64,000 nucleotides of DNA from Bosea sp. AS-1 (GTDB taxonomy: Bacteria; Pseudomonadota; Alphaproteobacteria; Rhizobiales; Beijerinckiaceae): positions 3,816,501 to 3,880,500 of the forward strand of contig NZ_CP022372.1 in NCBI RefSeq assembly GCF_002220095.1, in the 5' to 3' direction. A program made the translations under genes and the position numbers. Of this stretch, positions 17,281 to 25,708 are shown piece after piece; within the stretch, counting starts at the first letter, position 1; each line of letters begins with the position of its first letter. The notes beneath the pieces were generated by a model. It had not been told where the DNA came from and did no database searches. It saw nothing but the letters and a program-made list of their open reading frames with translations.

Positions 17281-18809
17281 CCGAAATAGGTCTCTTCGAG
17301 CTGGTTTCCGGACGAGGTGGACAATGCGCCCGGCAGGTTCGCGAAACCCTTCACGCCCTTGTCCATGCCGTACCCCTGCTGGCGCCAGGCGAGGCCGACG
17401 AGCGGCACCTCCTCCAGCGCCGCGCGCTGCATCTCCTTGTAGATCTCGACGCGTTTCGCCTGGTCGAACTCCGCCCGCCCGGCGGCGAGCGCGGCGACCG
17501 TGCGCGGCGCATCGACCTTGAAGGAACGGCCATGCGAGGGCGACAGCGAGGTGTCCATCACGACCGTCAGGCCGTCCGGATCGTTGTTGTCCGAGGCCAC
17601 GCCATGGATCGCCATGTCATACTGCCCGCGCGTGCCACGGCTGACGCGCGTCGACCAGTCGGGAAGCTGGAGCTCGGCCTGGATGCCGATCGCCGCAAGG
17701 TATTGCTGGACGATCTCGGCAGTATCCTTGTGCATACCGAACTGCGCCGTGGCGAGCAGCGTCGTCTGGAAACCGTTGGCGAAGCCGGCCTCGGCCAGCA
17801 AGGCCTTGGCGCGGGCGGGGTCGTAGTTCCAGCCATGCGCGAGCTTGTCGTCGTACCAGGGCGTGCCCTCGACGATCGGCACCCCTTCCAGCGGCTTGCC
17901 GCGCCCGAAGAAGGCGACCTTGACGATATCCTCCCGCTTCACCGCATGGGCAACGGCCCGACGCACGCGCGGGTCGTTGAAAGGCGGCTTCGTGCCGTTG
18001 AACAGCACGTCCATGAAGGGGCCCATCTGCGCGTCGAGCTTCAGCCGGGAATCGGCCTCGACGGTGGCCATCGACTGCCAGGGGACGTACTCGATCATGT
18101 CGACATCCCCTGAGATCAGCGCCGCATTGCGCAGATTCTCGTCGGCATAGACGATGAACTTGATGCCTTTCGCCTTCGGGATGCCCGGCTTGTAGAATTT
18201 GTCGAAGGGCGCGAGCTCGAGCGATGTGCCGCGCTCCTGCCCGACGAGACGGAACGGCCCCGCGCCGATCGGTTCATTGGGGCTCGACCCCCGCCAGACG
18301 ATGAAGGTGTTGTAGTTGGCGAACCAGCTCGGCAGCGTCGCCTGCGGCCCCTTGGTGACCAGGCGGACCGTCTGCGGATCAGGGATCTCGACCCGCTCGA
18401 CCAGCTGGAACTGCGCCCGCATATAAGCCGTCGATTTCTCGCCTGCGATCTGCTCGATCGACCATTTGACGTCGTCGGCCGTGACCGGCTCACCGTTGTG
18501 GAAGACGCAGCCCTTCCGCAGCTTGAAGGTCCAGGCACCCTCGGCATCGCGCGACCAGGATTCGGCCAGCTCGCCGCGCAACTCCCCCTTGGGATCGTAG
18601 GAGACGAGGCTGCGGTGGATCAGCATCTTCACCGTCCCGGCGGAGGCGCCGGTCGAGACCCAAGGCTGCAGATTCGGCGGGAAGGCGGACAGCCCGTAGC
18701 GGATGATACCGGCGGAGCGCTGGGCAAAGGCAGGGCGTGACAGGAAGGGAGAGCCGAGGAGCGGAGCCGCCAGGCCGGCACCAAGAAGAGAACGGCGAGA
18801 AATGGTCAT
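17277..18809 (-). CDS. Peptide-type ABC transporter substrate-binding protein (SBP family 5)
   Basis: A 510-residue periplasmic binding protein with a Tat-like leader (MTISRRSLLGAGLAAPLLG) and the family-5 pattern (ESWSRDAEGAWTFKLRKGCVFHNGEPVTADDVKWS). Family members bind peptides, glutathione, nickel chelates or opines. I chose ATG 18809, with GAGGATC upstream, rather than the longer frame, because the leader starts there. It heads the minus-strand run to 9108 and is divergent from a GntR gene at 19130. Confidence 0.92.
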   Translation of the reverse strand: MTISRRSLLGAGLAAPLLGSPFLSRPAFAQRSAGIIRYGLSAFPPNLQPWVSTGASAGTVKMLIHRSLVSYDPKGELRGELAESWSRDAEGAWTFKLRKGCVFHNGEPVTADDVKWSIEQIAGEKSTAYMRAQFQLVERVEIPDPQTVRLVTKGPQATLPSWFANYNTFIVWRGSSPNEPIGAGPFRLVGQERGTSLELAPFDKFYKPGIPKAKGIKFIVYADENLRNAALISGDVDMIEYVPWQSMATVEADSRLKLDAQMGPFMDVLFNGTKPPFNDPRVRRAVAHAVKREDIVKVAFFGRGKPLEGVPIVEGTPWYDDKLAHGWNYDPARAKALLAEAGFANGFQTTLLATAQFGMHKDTAEIVQQYLAAIGIQAELQLPDWSTRVSRGTRGQYDMAIHGVASDNNDPDGLTVVMDTSLSPSHGRSFKVDAPRTVAALAAGRAEFDQAKRVEIYKEMQRAALEEVPLVGLAWRQQGYGMDKGVKGFANLPGALSTSSGNQLEETYFG

Positions 18810-19129
18810 CGGCTGATCCTCTGCTGCTGGGCTCGGTCGCGCTGGTGGACTATCCCAGGTCACTTCCGGAGATCGGCGGGAACGGCGGGGCGCGATGGGC
18901 TCCGGCAATCCGCATGCCAACGCTCCCGGCACAGCGGATAACCCTGGTGGCCCGGCATGAGACCCGGACCTGCGATGTCGATCGAAGCAGCGCGGTCATG
19001 CAGTTCCCCGGCGAGGCCTCGGCGGTCGATCGCAAGCGGGCCCCGCTCTTGATGCACCATGTATACGTGGCGGATTTTTTGCTGTCTACTATCGACGTGC
19101 CCTGTGAAAAACCGATAGGGGCGGTGGCG
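18810..19129. promoter_or_regulatory. Divergent control region between an ABC binding protein and a GntR gene
   Basis: These 320 bases separate two divergent starts. They hold the near-palindrome at 19057-19070 and a T-run at 19075-19080. Promoters for the long minus-strand transport/catabolic run and for the regulator are expected here. Confidence 0.55.
19057..19070. promoter_or_regulatory. Near-palindrome CCATGTATACGTGG, putative GntR operator
   Basis: The 14-mer is symmetric around GTATAC with a single mismatched pair (T/G position). FCD-type GntR proteins often recognise TTGTATACAA-like sites. It lies about 60 nt upstream of the regulator's ATG. Confidence 0.45.
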
Positions 19130-19798
19130 ATGACGATTGTCGAACGAGACGAGAGTGCTGCCCAGCGCAGCAAGCCAACCCGCGAGCGGGTCTATCTCTA
19201 TGTGCGCGAACAGATTCTGCGGGGACGTTTTCCCGGCGGCTCCTTCGTCGAGGAAGAGGAAATCTCCTCCGCGCTCGGCGTCTCGCGGACACCGGTGCGG
19301 GAAGCTTTCCACCGCCTGGAGGCCGAGCGCTTCATCGACCTGCTACCGCGTCGCGGTGCCCTCGTCCGGCAGGTCAACGCCAAGGAGCTGCTCGATCTCT
19401 ATGAGGCCCGGCGGATGATCGAGGGGCATGCGATCAGTCGCATCTGCCGGGAGGAGATTCCGCTGCCCGCCGAAATGCACACGGTGCTCGAGGCGCTCGA
19501 ACGAATGCCGCATGGCGATTATTTCAACCGGGTCGAGCTGAATCGACAGTTCCACTTCGTCATGGTCGATGCCGTCGGCAATGTCGTGCTCTCGGAGCTC
19601 TATCAATCACTCGGCGCGCGCCAGCAGCGCGTCGCCATGACTGCGATCCACACGGATCCGACGCGCATCGCCCGCATCAGCAGGGAACATCACGCCCTGA
19701 TCGCGGCGCTGACCGAGTGGGACGAGCAGCAGGCGCTCGCCATCCTGGAGCAGCATCTGCGCCCGATCGTCGGCGTGATCTCGCGCCTACCGGATTGA
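19130..19798 (+). CDS. GntR-family (FCD domain) transcriptional regulator
   Basis: A 222-residue regulator with an N-terminal winged helix (FVEEEEISSALGVSRTPVREAFHRLEAE, about residues 38-65) and a C-terminal FCD ligand domain with typical His residues (NRQFHFVMVDAVG, SREHHALIAAL). I chose ATG 19130; the longer open frame upstream overlaps the control region. Divergent from the peptide-type binding protein, it is the best candidate regulator for the 18809-9108 run. Confidence 0.9.
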   Translation: MTIVERDESAAQRSKPTRERVYLYVREQILRGRFPGGSFVEEEEISSALGVSRTPVREAFHRLEAERFIDLLPRRGALVRQVNAKELLDLYEARRMIEGHAISRICREEIPLPAEMHTVLEALERMPHGDYFNRVELNRQFHFVMVDAVGNVVLSELYQSLGARQQRVAMTAIHTDPTRIARISREHHALIAALTEWDEQQALAILEQHLRPIVGVISRLPD

Positions 19799-19830
19799 AG
19801 CCGCTCGTGCTCGGATGCTCCGTGGCGGCG

Positions 19831-20118
19831 TCACGACAGCCTCCGATCCTGGATATCGTCAATCCGGTCCAGGACTGCGCGGTGCTCCGCCAGCAATTCC
19901 TGCAGCGGCCCGATCATTCGGAAAGCGTTGAGATCCTGCTCCTCCTCGCCGGCGCTCTGCCACATCTCGATGGCGTCGTCGGCCGCCGCGACCTGCTCAT
20001 GTGACAGCTCGCCGCGGACCGGAGTGCCATTTTCTTCGGCAATGCGCTCGGCGATCCGCCGGCGCAAGGCCTGCTCAGCGGCGATGACAGCTTCGAGTTC
20101 GTCCGAATAACGGGGCAC
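19831..20118 (-). CDS. Small acidic helical protein, unknown
   Basis: A 95-residue, highly charged helical protein starting at GTG 20118 with GAGG upstream. Nearly half the residues are Glu, Asp, Ala or Arg, with no membrane segment. It lies 8 nt downstream of another small gene on the same strand, so the two are probably co-transcribed. No family recognised. Confidence 0.6.
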   Translation of the reverse strand: MPRYSDELEAVIAAEQALRRRIAERIAEENGTPVRGELSHEQVAAADDAIEMWQSAGEEEQDLNAFRMIGPLQELLAEHRAVLDRIDDIQDRRLS

Positions 20119-20126
20119 GGCGGGCC

Positions 20127-20393
20127 TCAGTGGACCGTCGCGATGTCGTCTTCGTCAGGGTCGATGAGCTTGGCGAGGCCGAGCTGGCGGACTCCGTCCA
20201 TGAATTCGGCGAAGGCCTCGGCATCCGTGGCGAAACTGTCCTGCCAGACCGTCGAGCCGCCTTCCTCATCGATGAGTTCGAGCGTCCAGCCCTCCGTCCC
20301 GTCGAGCCGATAGATCTCGACCCGCACGGTAATGCCGTCATGCGTGATGCTCTGGGACAGAGGCGAGCGAATGATCCCGGGAAAGTCGTCCAT
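20127..20393 (-). CDS. Small protein, unknown
   Basis: An 88-residue soluble protein with an alternating beta pattern (ITVRVEIYRLDGTEGWTLEL) and an acidic C-terminus. The ATG is preceded by TTTGAGGT. Its composition looks like a real gene rather than a shadow. Its role is unknown. Confidence 0.65.
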   Translation of the reverse strand: MDDFPGIIRSPLSQSITHDGITVRVEIYRLDGTEGWTLELIDEEGGSTVWQDSFATDAEAFAEFMDGVRQLGLAKLIDPDEDDIATVH

Positions 20394-20643
20394 ACCTCAA
20401 ACTAGCGCATCATGGCTGCGCGTGGCACCCCCCAAGCCGGCAATCCACGCGATCCGCCACTCTGCCTGCCGCACCCCACATCGACCATGGTCGCATGGCC
20501 GCGCTTCCCGCTGGACGTGGACCGCGAAGCGGCGGAAGAATACGCGCACGGATCGGTGAAAAGATCGGGCGCCGGTGGTCCGGGCACGTCAAGATCGAGC
20601 CGTTCGGAACACGCCTGTTCCGACGCGACAGAGGGAGGCCGCT

Positions 20644-20832
20644 ATGCCCGAGAATGCGACGTTGCAGGATTTGGATGCCCGGATCGCCATCGCCCGGCGC
20701 AACATCGCCGAGCTGACGGAACAGGCGACGGGCGCGGCCGGCGCCGCGGTCGAGGAGACCATCGCCAACCGAATCGCCGAGCAGCAGGACCTGCTCAACG
20801 AACTCCTGAAGCAGCGCGAGGCCCTTGGTTAA
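20644..20832 (+). CDS. Small helical protein, unknown
   Basis: A 62-residue protein predicted to be two helices with coiled-coil character (LDARIAIARRNIAELTEQA; IANRIAEQQDLLNELLKQRE). The ATG at 20644 follows a strong GAGGGAGG. Function not recognised. Confidence 0.65.
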   Translation: MPENATLQDLDARIAIARRNIAELTEQATGAAGAAVEETIANRIAEQQDLLNELLKQREALG

Positions 20833-20864
20833 AGCCTGTCGCTCGACCTTCGGGGCGTCCTGCC

Positions 20865-21068
20865 TCAATCGTCCTTGTCGCGCGAGGGCGGAACCTCCTC
20901 GGCCTCGTCGAGCGGCTCGCCAGGGATCACATAGCCGCCTTTCAGCCAGCGACCGAGATCGATGTCGGCGCAGCGTGCCGAGCAGAAGGGGCGGTAGCGC
21001 TCGGCCGCCGGCTTGCCGCAGATCGGGCATGGCCTTGCGGCGGGCGGGTTCTTCTCGGTTTCAGCCAT
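20865..21068 (-). CDS. yacG: YacG, zinc-binding DNA gyrase inhibitor family
   Basis: A 67-residue zinc protein with four Cys ligands, C14/C17 (CPICGKP) and C29/C33 (FCSARC), followed by the invariant DLGRWL. YacG binds GyrB and inhibits gyrase in E. coli. The start lies 8 bases inside the upstream SDR gene, so the two are translationally linked. In relatives yacG usually follows maf; here an SDR gene separates them. Confidence 0.92.
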   Translation of the reverse strand: MAETEKNPPAARPCPICGKPAAERYRPFCSARCADIDLGRWLKGGYVIPGEPLDEAEEVPPSRDKDD

Positions 21069-21882
21069 ATTTGAGCGTGATACCTCCGTCGACCACGAGT
21101 TCGATGCCGGTGACATAGCGCGCCTCGTCACTGGCAAGGAAGAGCGCCGCATTCGCCACGTCCCAGGCCTCGCCCATATGGCCCATCGGCACCTGCGCGG
21201 CCCGGGCGGCCCACATCGCCTCGACGTCGCCGCCGCCATAGGCCTTGGCAAGCCCGGCGGAGTGCTCGACCATCGGCGTCTTCATCAGCCCCGGCAGGAT
21301 GGCGTTCACGCGGATCTTCTGCGGGGCGTACTGTGCCGCCGTCGTACGGGTGAGATGGTTGAGACCGGCCTTGGTGGTGGAATAGCTGGCATAGGGCACG
21401 CCGGTGTGGCGGATCGAGGCGATCGAGGAAATGTTGATGATCGAGCCGCCCTCCCCCGTCTCCTCGAACTGGCGCTGCATCACCGGAATCACATGCTTCA
21501 TCGCCAGGAAGGCGCCGGTGAGGTTGACGCGGAAGACCTTTTCCCAGGTCTCCTCCGAGAGGTCGACCACGCTACCGACCTCGGCAATGCCGACGTTGTT
21601 GTCGAGGATGTCGATGCGGCCGTAGCGGCCAAGCGTGCGGTCGACGAGATCGGCGACCTGTTCGGCCCTGGTGACGTCGGTCCGCACGGCGAAGGCCTCG
21701 CCGCCCTCGTTCTTGATGATGGCGGCGGTTTCCTCGGCCGCATTCAGGTTGACGTCGGCGCAGACGACCTTGGCGCCTTCGCGGGCGAACACCGTCGCCG
21801 TCGCCTTGCCGTTGCCCCAGCCGGGCCCGATCGACCCTGCACCGGCCACGACCGCGACCTTGCCTCTCAGACGTCCCGTCAT
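21061..21882 (-). CDS. Short-chain dehydrogenase/reductase
   Basis: A 273-residue classical SDR. The cofactor-binding turn is [12 protein letters not shown] (a longer Gly loop than TGxxxGxG) and NNVG stands in place of NNAG. The catalytic Ser-Tyr-Lys are in ISSIAS and [10 protein letters not shown], with a C-terminal GGxT-like VVDGGITL. I chose ATG 21882 with GAGGCAGGG upstream. The substrate is unknown; it sits between maf and yacG and overlaps the latter. Confidence 0.9.
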   Translation of the reverse strand: MTGRLRGKVAVVAGAGSIGPGWGNGKATATVFAREGAKVVCADVNLNAAEETAAIIKNEGGEAFAVRTDVTRAEQVADLVDRTLGRYGRIDILDNNVGIAEVGSVVDLSEETWEKVFRVNLTGAFLAMKHVIPVMQRQFEETGEGGSIINISSIASIRHTGVPYASYSTTKAGLNHLTRTTAAQYAPQKIRVNAILPGLMKTPMVEHSAGLAKAYGGGDVEAMWAARAAQVPMGHMGEAWDVANAALFLASDEARYVTGIELVVDGGITLKYG

Positions 21883-22006
21883 CCCTGCCTCCCTCGGCAT
21901 CGACCTCAACAGGCCGATGCCCGATTAGGCGCGCCTCGTCCGGCGCGCTGCGCGCGGGAGGATCAAGGCATTGCCACGAGGAGGCAACCCCGACGATCCG
22001 CAGAAA

Positions 22007-22615
22007 TCAGGCGGCGTTCATCCAGCCGAAGCGGATCGGGAAGCCTTCGCCGCCGAGAAGGTTGACCGTCTCGTAGAGCGGCAGGCCAACCACGCCTGTA
22101 TAGGATCCGACGAGCTTGATCACGAAGGAGCCGGCAATGCCCTGAATGGCATAGCCGCCGGCCTTGCCCCGCCACTCGCCGGAGGCAAGGTAATGCTCGA
22201 TATCCTCGGTCGAGAGGCGCTTGAAGCGCAGCCGAGTCTCGACGATCCGGTCGCGAATCGCGCCGGACGGCGTGACCAGCGCCACACCGGTGTAGACGCG
22301 GTGGGCCCGACCCGAGAGCAAGCGCAGGCAGGCGGCGGCCTCGTCGACGATCTCGGCCTTCGGCAGGATCCGCCGGCCGACAGCGACGACGGTGTCGGCC
22401 GCGACGATGTAGCAGCCCTCGAGGTCAGCGCGGGCCTTTGCGCCCTGGCGTGCAGCCTCCGCCTTCTCGCGGGCGAGGCGACGGGCGAGATCGCGCGGGC
22501 GCTCAGCCTTGCGGGGCGTCTCGTCGAGATCGGCGGGCAGGAGTGCATCCGGCTTCAATCCCGCCTGCTCGAGCAAAGCAAGGCGGCGCGGAGAGGCCGA
22601 AGCGAGGACCAGCAT
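22007..22615 (-). CDS. maf: Maf/YceF-family nucleoside triphosphate pyrophosphatase
   Basis: A 202-residue Maf protein starting with the family signature [14 protein letters not shown] and carrying AADTVVAVG, a Maf metal/active-site segment, and the QGIAGSFV motif. These enzymes hydrolyse non-canonical NTPs or pyrimidine NTPs. I prefer ATG 22615, which puts the signature at the N-terminus, over a TTG 42 nt upstream. Confidence 0.93.
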   Translation of the reverse strand: MLVLASASPRRLALLEQAGLKPDALLPADLDETPRKAERPRDLARRLAREKAEAARQGAKARADLEGCYIVAADTVVAVGRRILPKAEIVDEAAACLRLLSGRAHRVYTGVALVTPSGAIRDRIVETRLRFKRLSTEDIEHYLASGEWRGKAGGYAIQGIAGSFVIKLVGSYTGVVGLPLYETVNLLGGEGFPIRFGWMNAA

Positions 22616-22918
22616 CGGGCGCCAGCCAGGTTGCTTGGGAGACGAAAACAGGCTCAAGGGCGGCTCGGCTGGGTTCCGGCTTGCGGGTTGGTCGGAGTTC
22701 AGGCTTTAGAGCATTTCGACGAATGGATAAATCCGCAAGGCCGCCCAGCGCGGCGGCCTCAGGACCGCTTGTCATTCGGCCATCGTCGAGCGTTGCATAA
22801 AAGACAGGCTGGACAGCTGGTATACCAGCCATTGCCAAGTGCCTCCGGTCACGGCACACTTCCCGCCCTTTTTTGCCGTCCTGCCGTCTGCCCGTTCGAT
22901 TCCCCCGGAGTTCGCCTC
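22616..22918. other. Intergenic region with two hairpins
   Basis: 303 bases between divergent maf and the phasin-like gene. Contents: a stem with arms GGCCGCC / GGCGGCC at 22739-22758, and the 14-nt palindrome at 22816-22829. No coding potential is evident. Confidence 0.5.
22816..22829. promoter_or_regulatory. Perfect palindrome GCTGGTATACCAGC
   Basis: A fully self-complementary 14-mer 90 nt upstream of the ATG at 22919. The length and symmetry suit a dimeric repressor site, but no regulator gene is adjacent. Confidence 0.4.
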
Positions 22919-23296
22919 ATGCCGAGATCGCGCAAGCCATTGCGCCCCGCCGCCACGGGGGCACAGGCGCAGGCGCTCGCAACGCGGATGTTCGCGATGC
23001 AAGCCGAGGCCGGACTCACCATTGCCATGCGGATGCCGCTGCTGCTGAAGGGCGCGCTCGGCGATTCCTCTGGCCAGCGCGAGGCTACCAAGGCCGTCGT
23101 CGAGAAAGTCTCCGCCGTCGTCGAAAGCAGCGTCGCCGCAACCTGCGCAACCACGGCATTCTGGTGGGGTCTCGCGCTCAATCCACTGGCGCAAGTCGAT
23201 CTGGCCGAGGCTGCGGCCAAGGTGGCGAACAGCACGTTGGAGCCCTTCGCCCGCCGCACCCGCGCCAACGCGGCCCGGCTGACGGGCCGGCGGTAG
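22919..23296 (+). CDS. Phasin-like helical protein, unknown
   Basis: A 125-residue basic helical protein. Long amphipathic helices (ATRMFAMQAEAGLTIAMRMP; REATKAVVEKVSAVVESSVA) and a basic tail (ARRTRANAARLTGRR) resemble small phasins, which coat polyhydroxyalkanoate granules. The similarity is by composition only. ATG 22919 follows CCGGAG at good spacing. Confidence 0.7.
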   Translation: MPRSRKPLRPAATGAQAQALATRMFAMQAEAGLTIAMRMPLLLKGALGDSSGQREATKAVVEKVSAVVESSVAATCATTAFWWGLALNPLAQVDLAEAAAKVANSTLEPFARRTRANAARLTGRR

Positions 23297-23329
23297 CGCT
23301 CTCCGTTACCCTTCAGGCATTGTGCGCCG

Positions 23330-24166
23330 TCAGGCAGCGCTTTCCGGCGCGTCTGCGGGCAGCGGAACCTGTGCGGCGTGCTCGCGCTCGAGCTTGCGGT
23401 AGCGGGCGACGCTGAGCGGGATCAGCGCAAGATAGGCGACGACGACCAGCGTCAGCACCTCGAAGGTGTAGGCGAAGAGCAGGCCGGCGATCACCACCAC
23501 CGCGACGAAGATCGGCAGCACCATATCGCGCGGCACGCGCGCACCCAGCGTCTTCCCGGCATAGCAGGGGATGCGCGAAATCGTCAGGAAGGCGATGAAC
23601 AGGATGTAGATCCCGACGAAGGGGGCGCCATATTCCTGCACCGGCAGGCCGATGGCGTGGAGATAGAGCGGCAGCATCGCGGTGATGGCTCCGGCCGGGG
23701 CCGGCATGCCGACGAAGAAGTTCTTCTGCCAGTCGGGCCGGTTCGGGTCATCGATCATGACGTTGAAGCGCGCCAGCCTGAGCGCCATGGCGCAGGCCAG
23801 CGTCAGCACGATGATCCAGCCGAAGGATTTCAGGTCGTGCAGGACGAAGATCCACAACACATAGCCGGTGGCGACGCCGAAATTGACGAAATCCGAGAGC
23901 GAATCGAGCTCGGCCCCGAAGCGTGAGGTGCCCTTCAGCATCCGCGCCAGACGGCCGTCGACACCATCGAGCGCGGCGGCGATCAGGATGCAGATGGTCG
24001 CGGTCTCGAGCTTGCCCTCGACCACGAGCCGCATCGCGGTCAGGCCGAGGCAGAGCGCCAGCAGCGTGACGAGGTTGGGCGCAATGATCCGGAACGGAAT
24101 CGATTTGAAGCGGGCACGCTTCGGCTCGACGCGCTCGGGCTCGAAAGGGGGAAACAGGTCGCTCAT
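23330..24166 (-). CDS. pssA: PssA, CDP-diacylglycerol-serine O-phosphatidyltransferase
   Basis: A 278-residue membrane enzyme making phosphatidylserine. The CDP-alcohol phosphotransferase motif DGx2ARx8Gx3Dx3D is complete, with Asp70, Gly71, Ala74, Arg75, Gly84, Asp88 and Asp92. About seven to eight helices follow. It lies 60 nt downstream of psd on the same strand, so serine transfer and decarboxylation are encoded together. Confidence 0.95.
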   Translation of the reverse strand: MSDLFPPFEPERVEPKRARFKSIPFRIIAPNLVTLLALCLGLTAMRLVVEGKLETATICILIAAALDGVDGRLARMLKGTSRFGAELDSLSDFVNFGVATGYVLWIFVLHDLKSFGWIIVLTLACAMALRLARFNVMIDDPNRPDWQKNFFVGMPAPAGAITAMLPLYLHAIGLPVQEYGAPFVGIYILFIAFLTISRIPCYAGKTLGARVPRDMVLPIFVAVVVIAGLLFAYTFEVLTLVVVAYLALIPLSVARYRKLEREHAAQVPLPADAPESAA

Positions 24167-24226
24167 GCGTGCCGAAATACGCGTTTTCGCGGCGTTGCGC
24201 CAGCGGGCGGCAAACGCCGCCCCGCG

Positions 24227-24928
24227 TCAGATTCCGCGGTAGCTGCGGGGGACCGGCTCGTTGCCGGAGAGGTCGGCCAGCACCGTCTCGCCGGCGATCG
24301 CCGTCTGACCCTCGCCGACCAGCGGCACGACATGGGCCGGGAGATAGACGTCGACGCGCGAGCCGAAACGGATGAGGCCGAAGCGTTCGCCAGTGGCCAG
24401 CGTGTCGCCTTCCTTGACGAAGGGGACGATGCGCCGCGCGATCAATCCGGCGATCTGGACGACACCGATGGGGCCGGACGAAGTCTCGATCGCCAGCGCG
24501 TTACGCTCGTTGTCGTCGCTCGCCTTGTCGAGCTCGGCGTTGAGGAACAGACCCGGCGTATAGGCCATCTTCAGGATGCGACCGGCGACGGGGCTGCGAT
24601 TCACATGGCAGTCGAAGACGTTCATGAAGATCGAGACGCGGGTCATCGGCTCGGCCGGCAGGTCGAGTTCCGGCGGCGGCAGGGACTGGGCGATCTGGCT
24701 GACGCGACCATCGGCCGGCGAGATCACCAGCCCTTCCCGTTGCGGAACGATGCGGACGGGATCGCGGAAGAAATAGCAGATCCAGACGGTGATGATCGCG
24801 CCGATCCAGCCGAAGGGCGACCAGAGATTGGCGAGGATGATGGTCGCCACCAGCCCGATCGCGATGAAGACATAGCCCTCCTTGTGGATGGGCACGATCA
24901 CCTTGCGGACGGAATCGACGAGGGACAT
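24227..24928 (-). CDS. psd: Psd, phosphatidylserine decarboxylase proenzyme
   Basis: A 233-residue pyruvoyl enzyme of the short type. Self-cleavage is expected between Gly189 and Ser190 in [11 protein letters not shown], giving the pyruvoyl alpha chain. Two N-terminal hydrophobic segments anchor it in the membrane. The His in [12 protein letters not shown] matches the conserved catalytic/processing segment. ATG 24928 (MSLVDSVRK) is preferred over a start nine codons upstream. Confidence 0.95.
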   Translation of the reverse strand: MSLVDSVRKVIVPIHKEGYVFIAIGLVATIILANLWSPFGWIGAIITVWICYFFRDPVRIVPQREGLVISPADGRVSQIAQSLPPPELDLPAEPMTRVSIFMNVFDCHVNRSPVAGRILKMAYTPGLFLNAELDKASDDNERNALAIETSSGPIGVVQIAGLIARRIVPFVKEGDTLATGERFGLIRFGSRVDVYLPAHVVPLVGEGQTAIAGETVLADLSGNEPVPRSYRGI

Positions 24929-25134
24929 GGAGAGTTCCGCTGTTCTTGGCGGCACGAGGCGCGCAGGAATGGGTTTGCCGCAGCTTCCGGAACGGGCCGC
25001 CAGCGCAGCGCAGATTTAGGAGGTTCGCGCTGCGAGGGAAAGAGCGGAAGGTGGCGACGACGCGTCGCGCGTGCCGTCATCCCCGGAAAGACGAAGCTCG
25101 GCCATCCGCGGTCACGTCTGCCTGCGCCTGCCGC

Positions 25135-25626
25135 TCAATGCACCGGGTGCCAGACCCGGGTGAAGCGTCGTGCCGCCTGCCAGGTCAGGATCGCGAAAAC
25201 GACCAGCACGATGCCCTGCGCGATGGCGAAGGGCGGCTCCGAACCCGTCGGCGCCAGGGCGTGCAGCGCCGGGACCTTGAGGAAAAGCTGCGCGACCAGC
25301 ACGAAGACGAGAAGGTAGAAGGCGAGCACCGCCGCGATCGCATAGATCCGCCGCCAAACCCCTTCGAGCAACTTCGCATAGAGCGCGAAGCCCGCTGCAA
25401 CGATCAACAACAGCGAGATCGCTCCGACGATGTGGGAAGGCAACAATCCAGGCGCGGGGAGCGCGAAGCCGGTCGCACTGGTGGCGAAGGCCGTCGAGAG
25501 AAAGACGCCGGTCCAGCCCGGCTTCGTATGGCCCTTCAACAGCCCCGTCGTCACCGGAAACCCGGCAACGATGGCGACCAGACTCAGCCAGGTGTGAAAG
25601 CCAACCAGAGTCATCGGATCGAACAT
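25135..25626 (-). CDS. Multi-pass membrane protein, unknown
   Basis: A 163-residue protein with about four to five hydrophobic helices and short loops, ending in a basic tail. No catalytic motif is seen. It is the next gene upstream of psd on the same strand, about 200 nt away, so co-transcription is uncertain. Confidence 0.7.
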   Translation of the reverse strand: MFDPMTLVGFHTWLSLVAIVAGFPVTTGLLKGHTKPGWTGVFLSTAFATSATGFALPAPGLLPSHIVGAISLLLIVAAGFALYAKLLEGVWRRIYAIAAVLAFYLLVFVLVAQLFLKVPALHALAPTGSEPPFAIAQGIVLVVFAILTWQAARRFTRVWHPVH

Positions 25627-25708
25627 GGCGTTTCCCCCTGCCGCTCGCCGTCACCGCGTCATCACGGAGAATGCCGGAAGACGGCCGACCGCGCTATCCG
25701 CAACCGGG

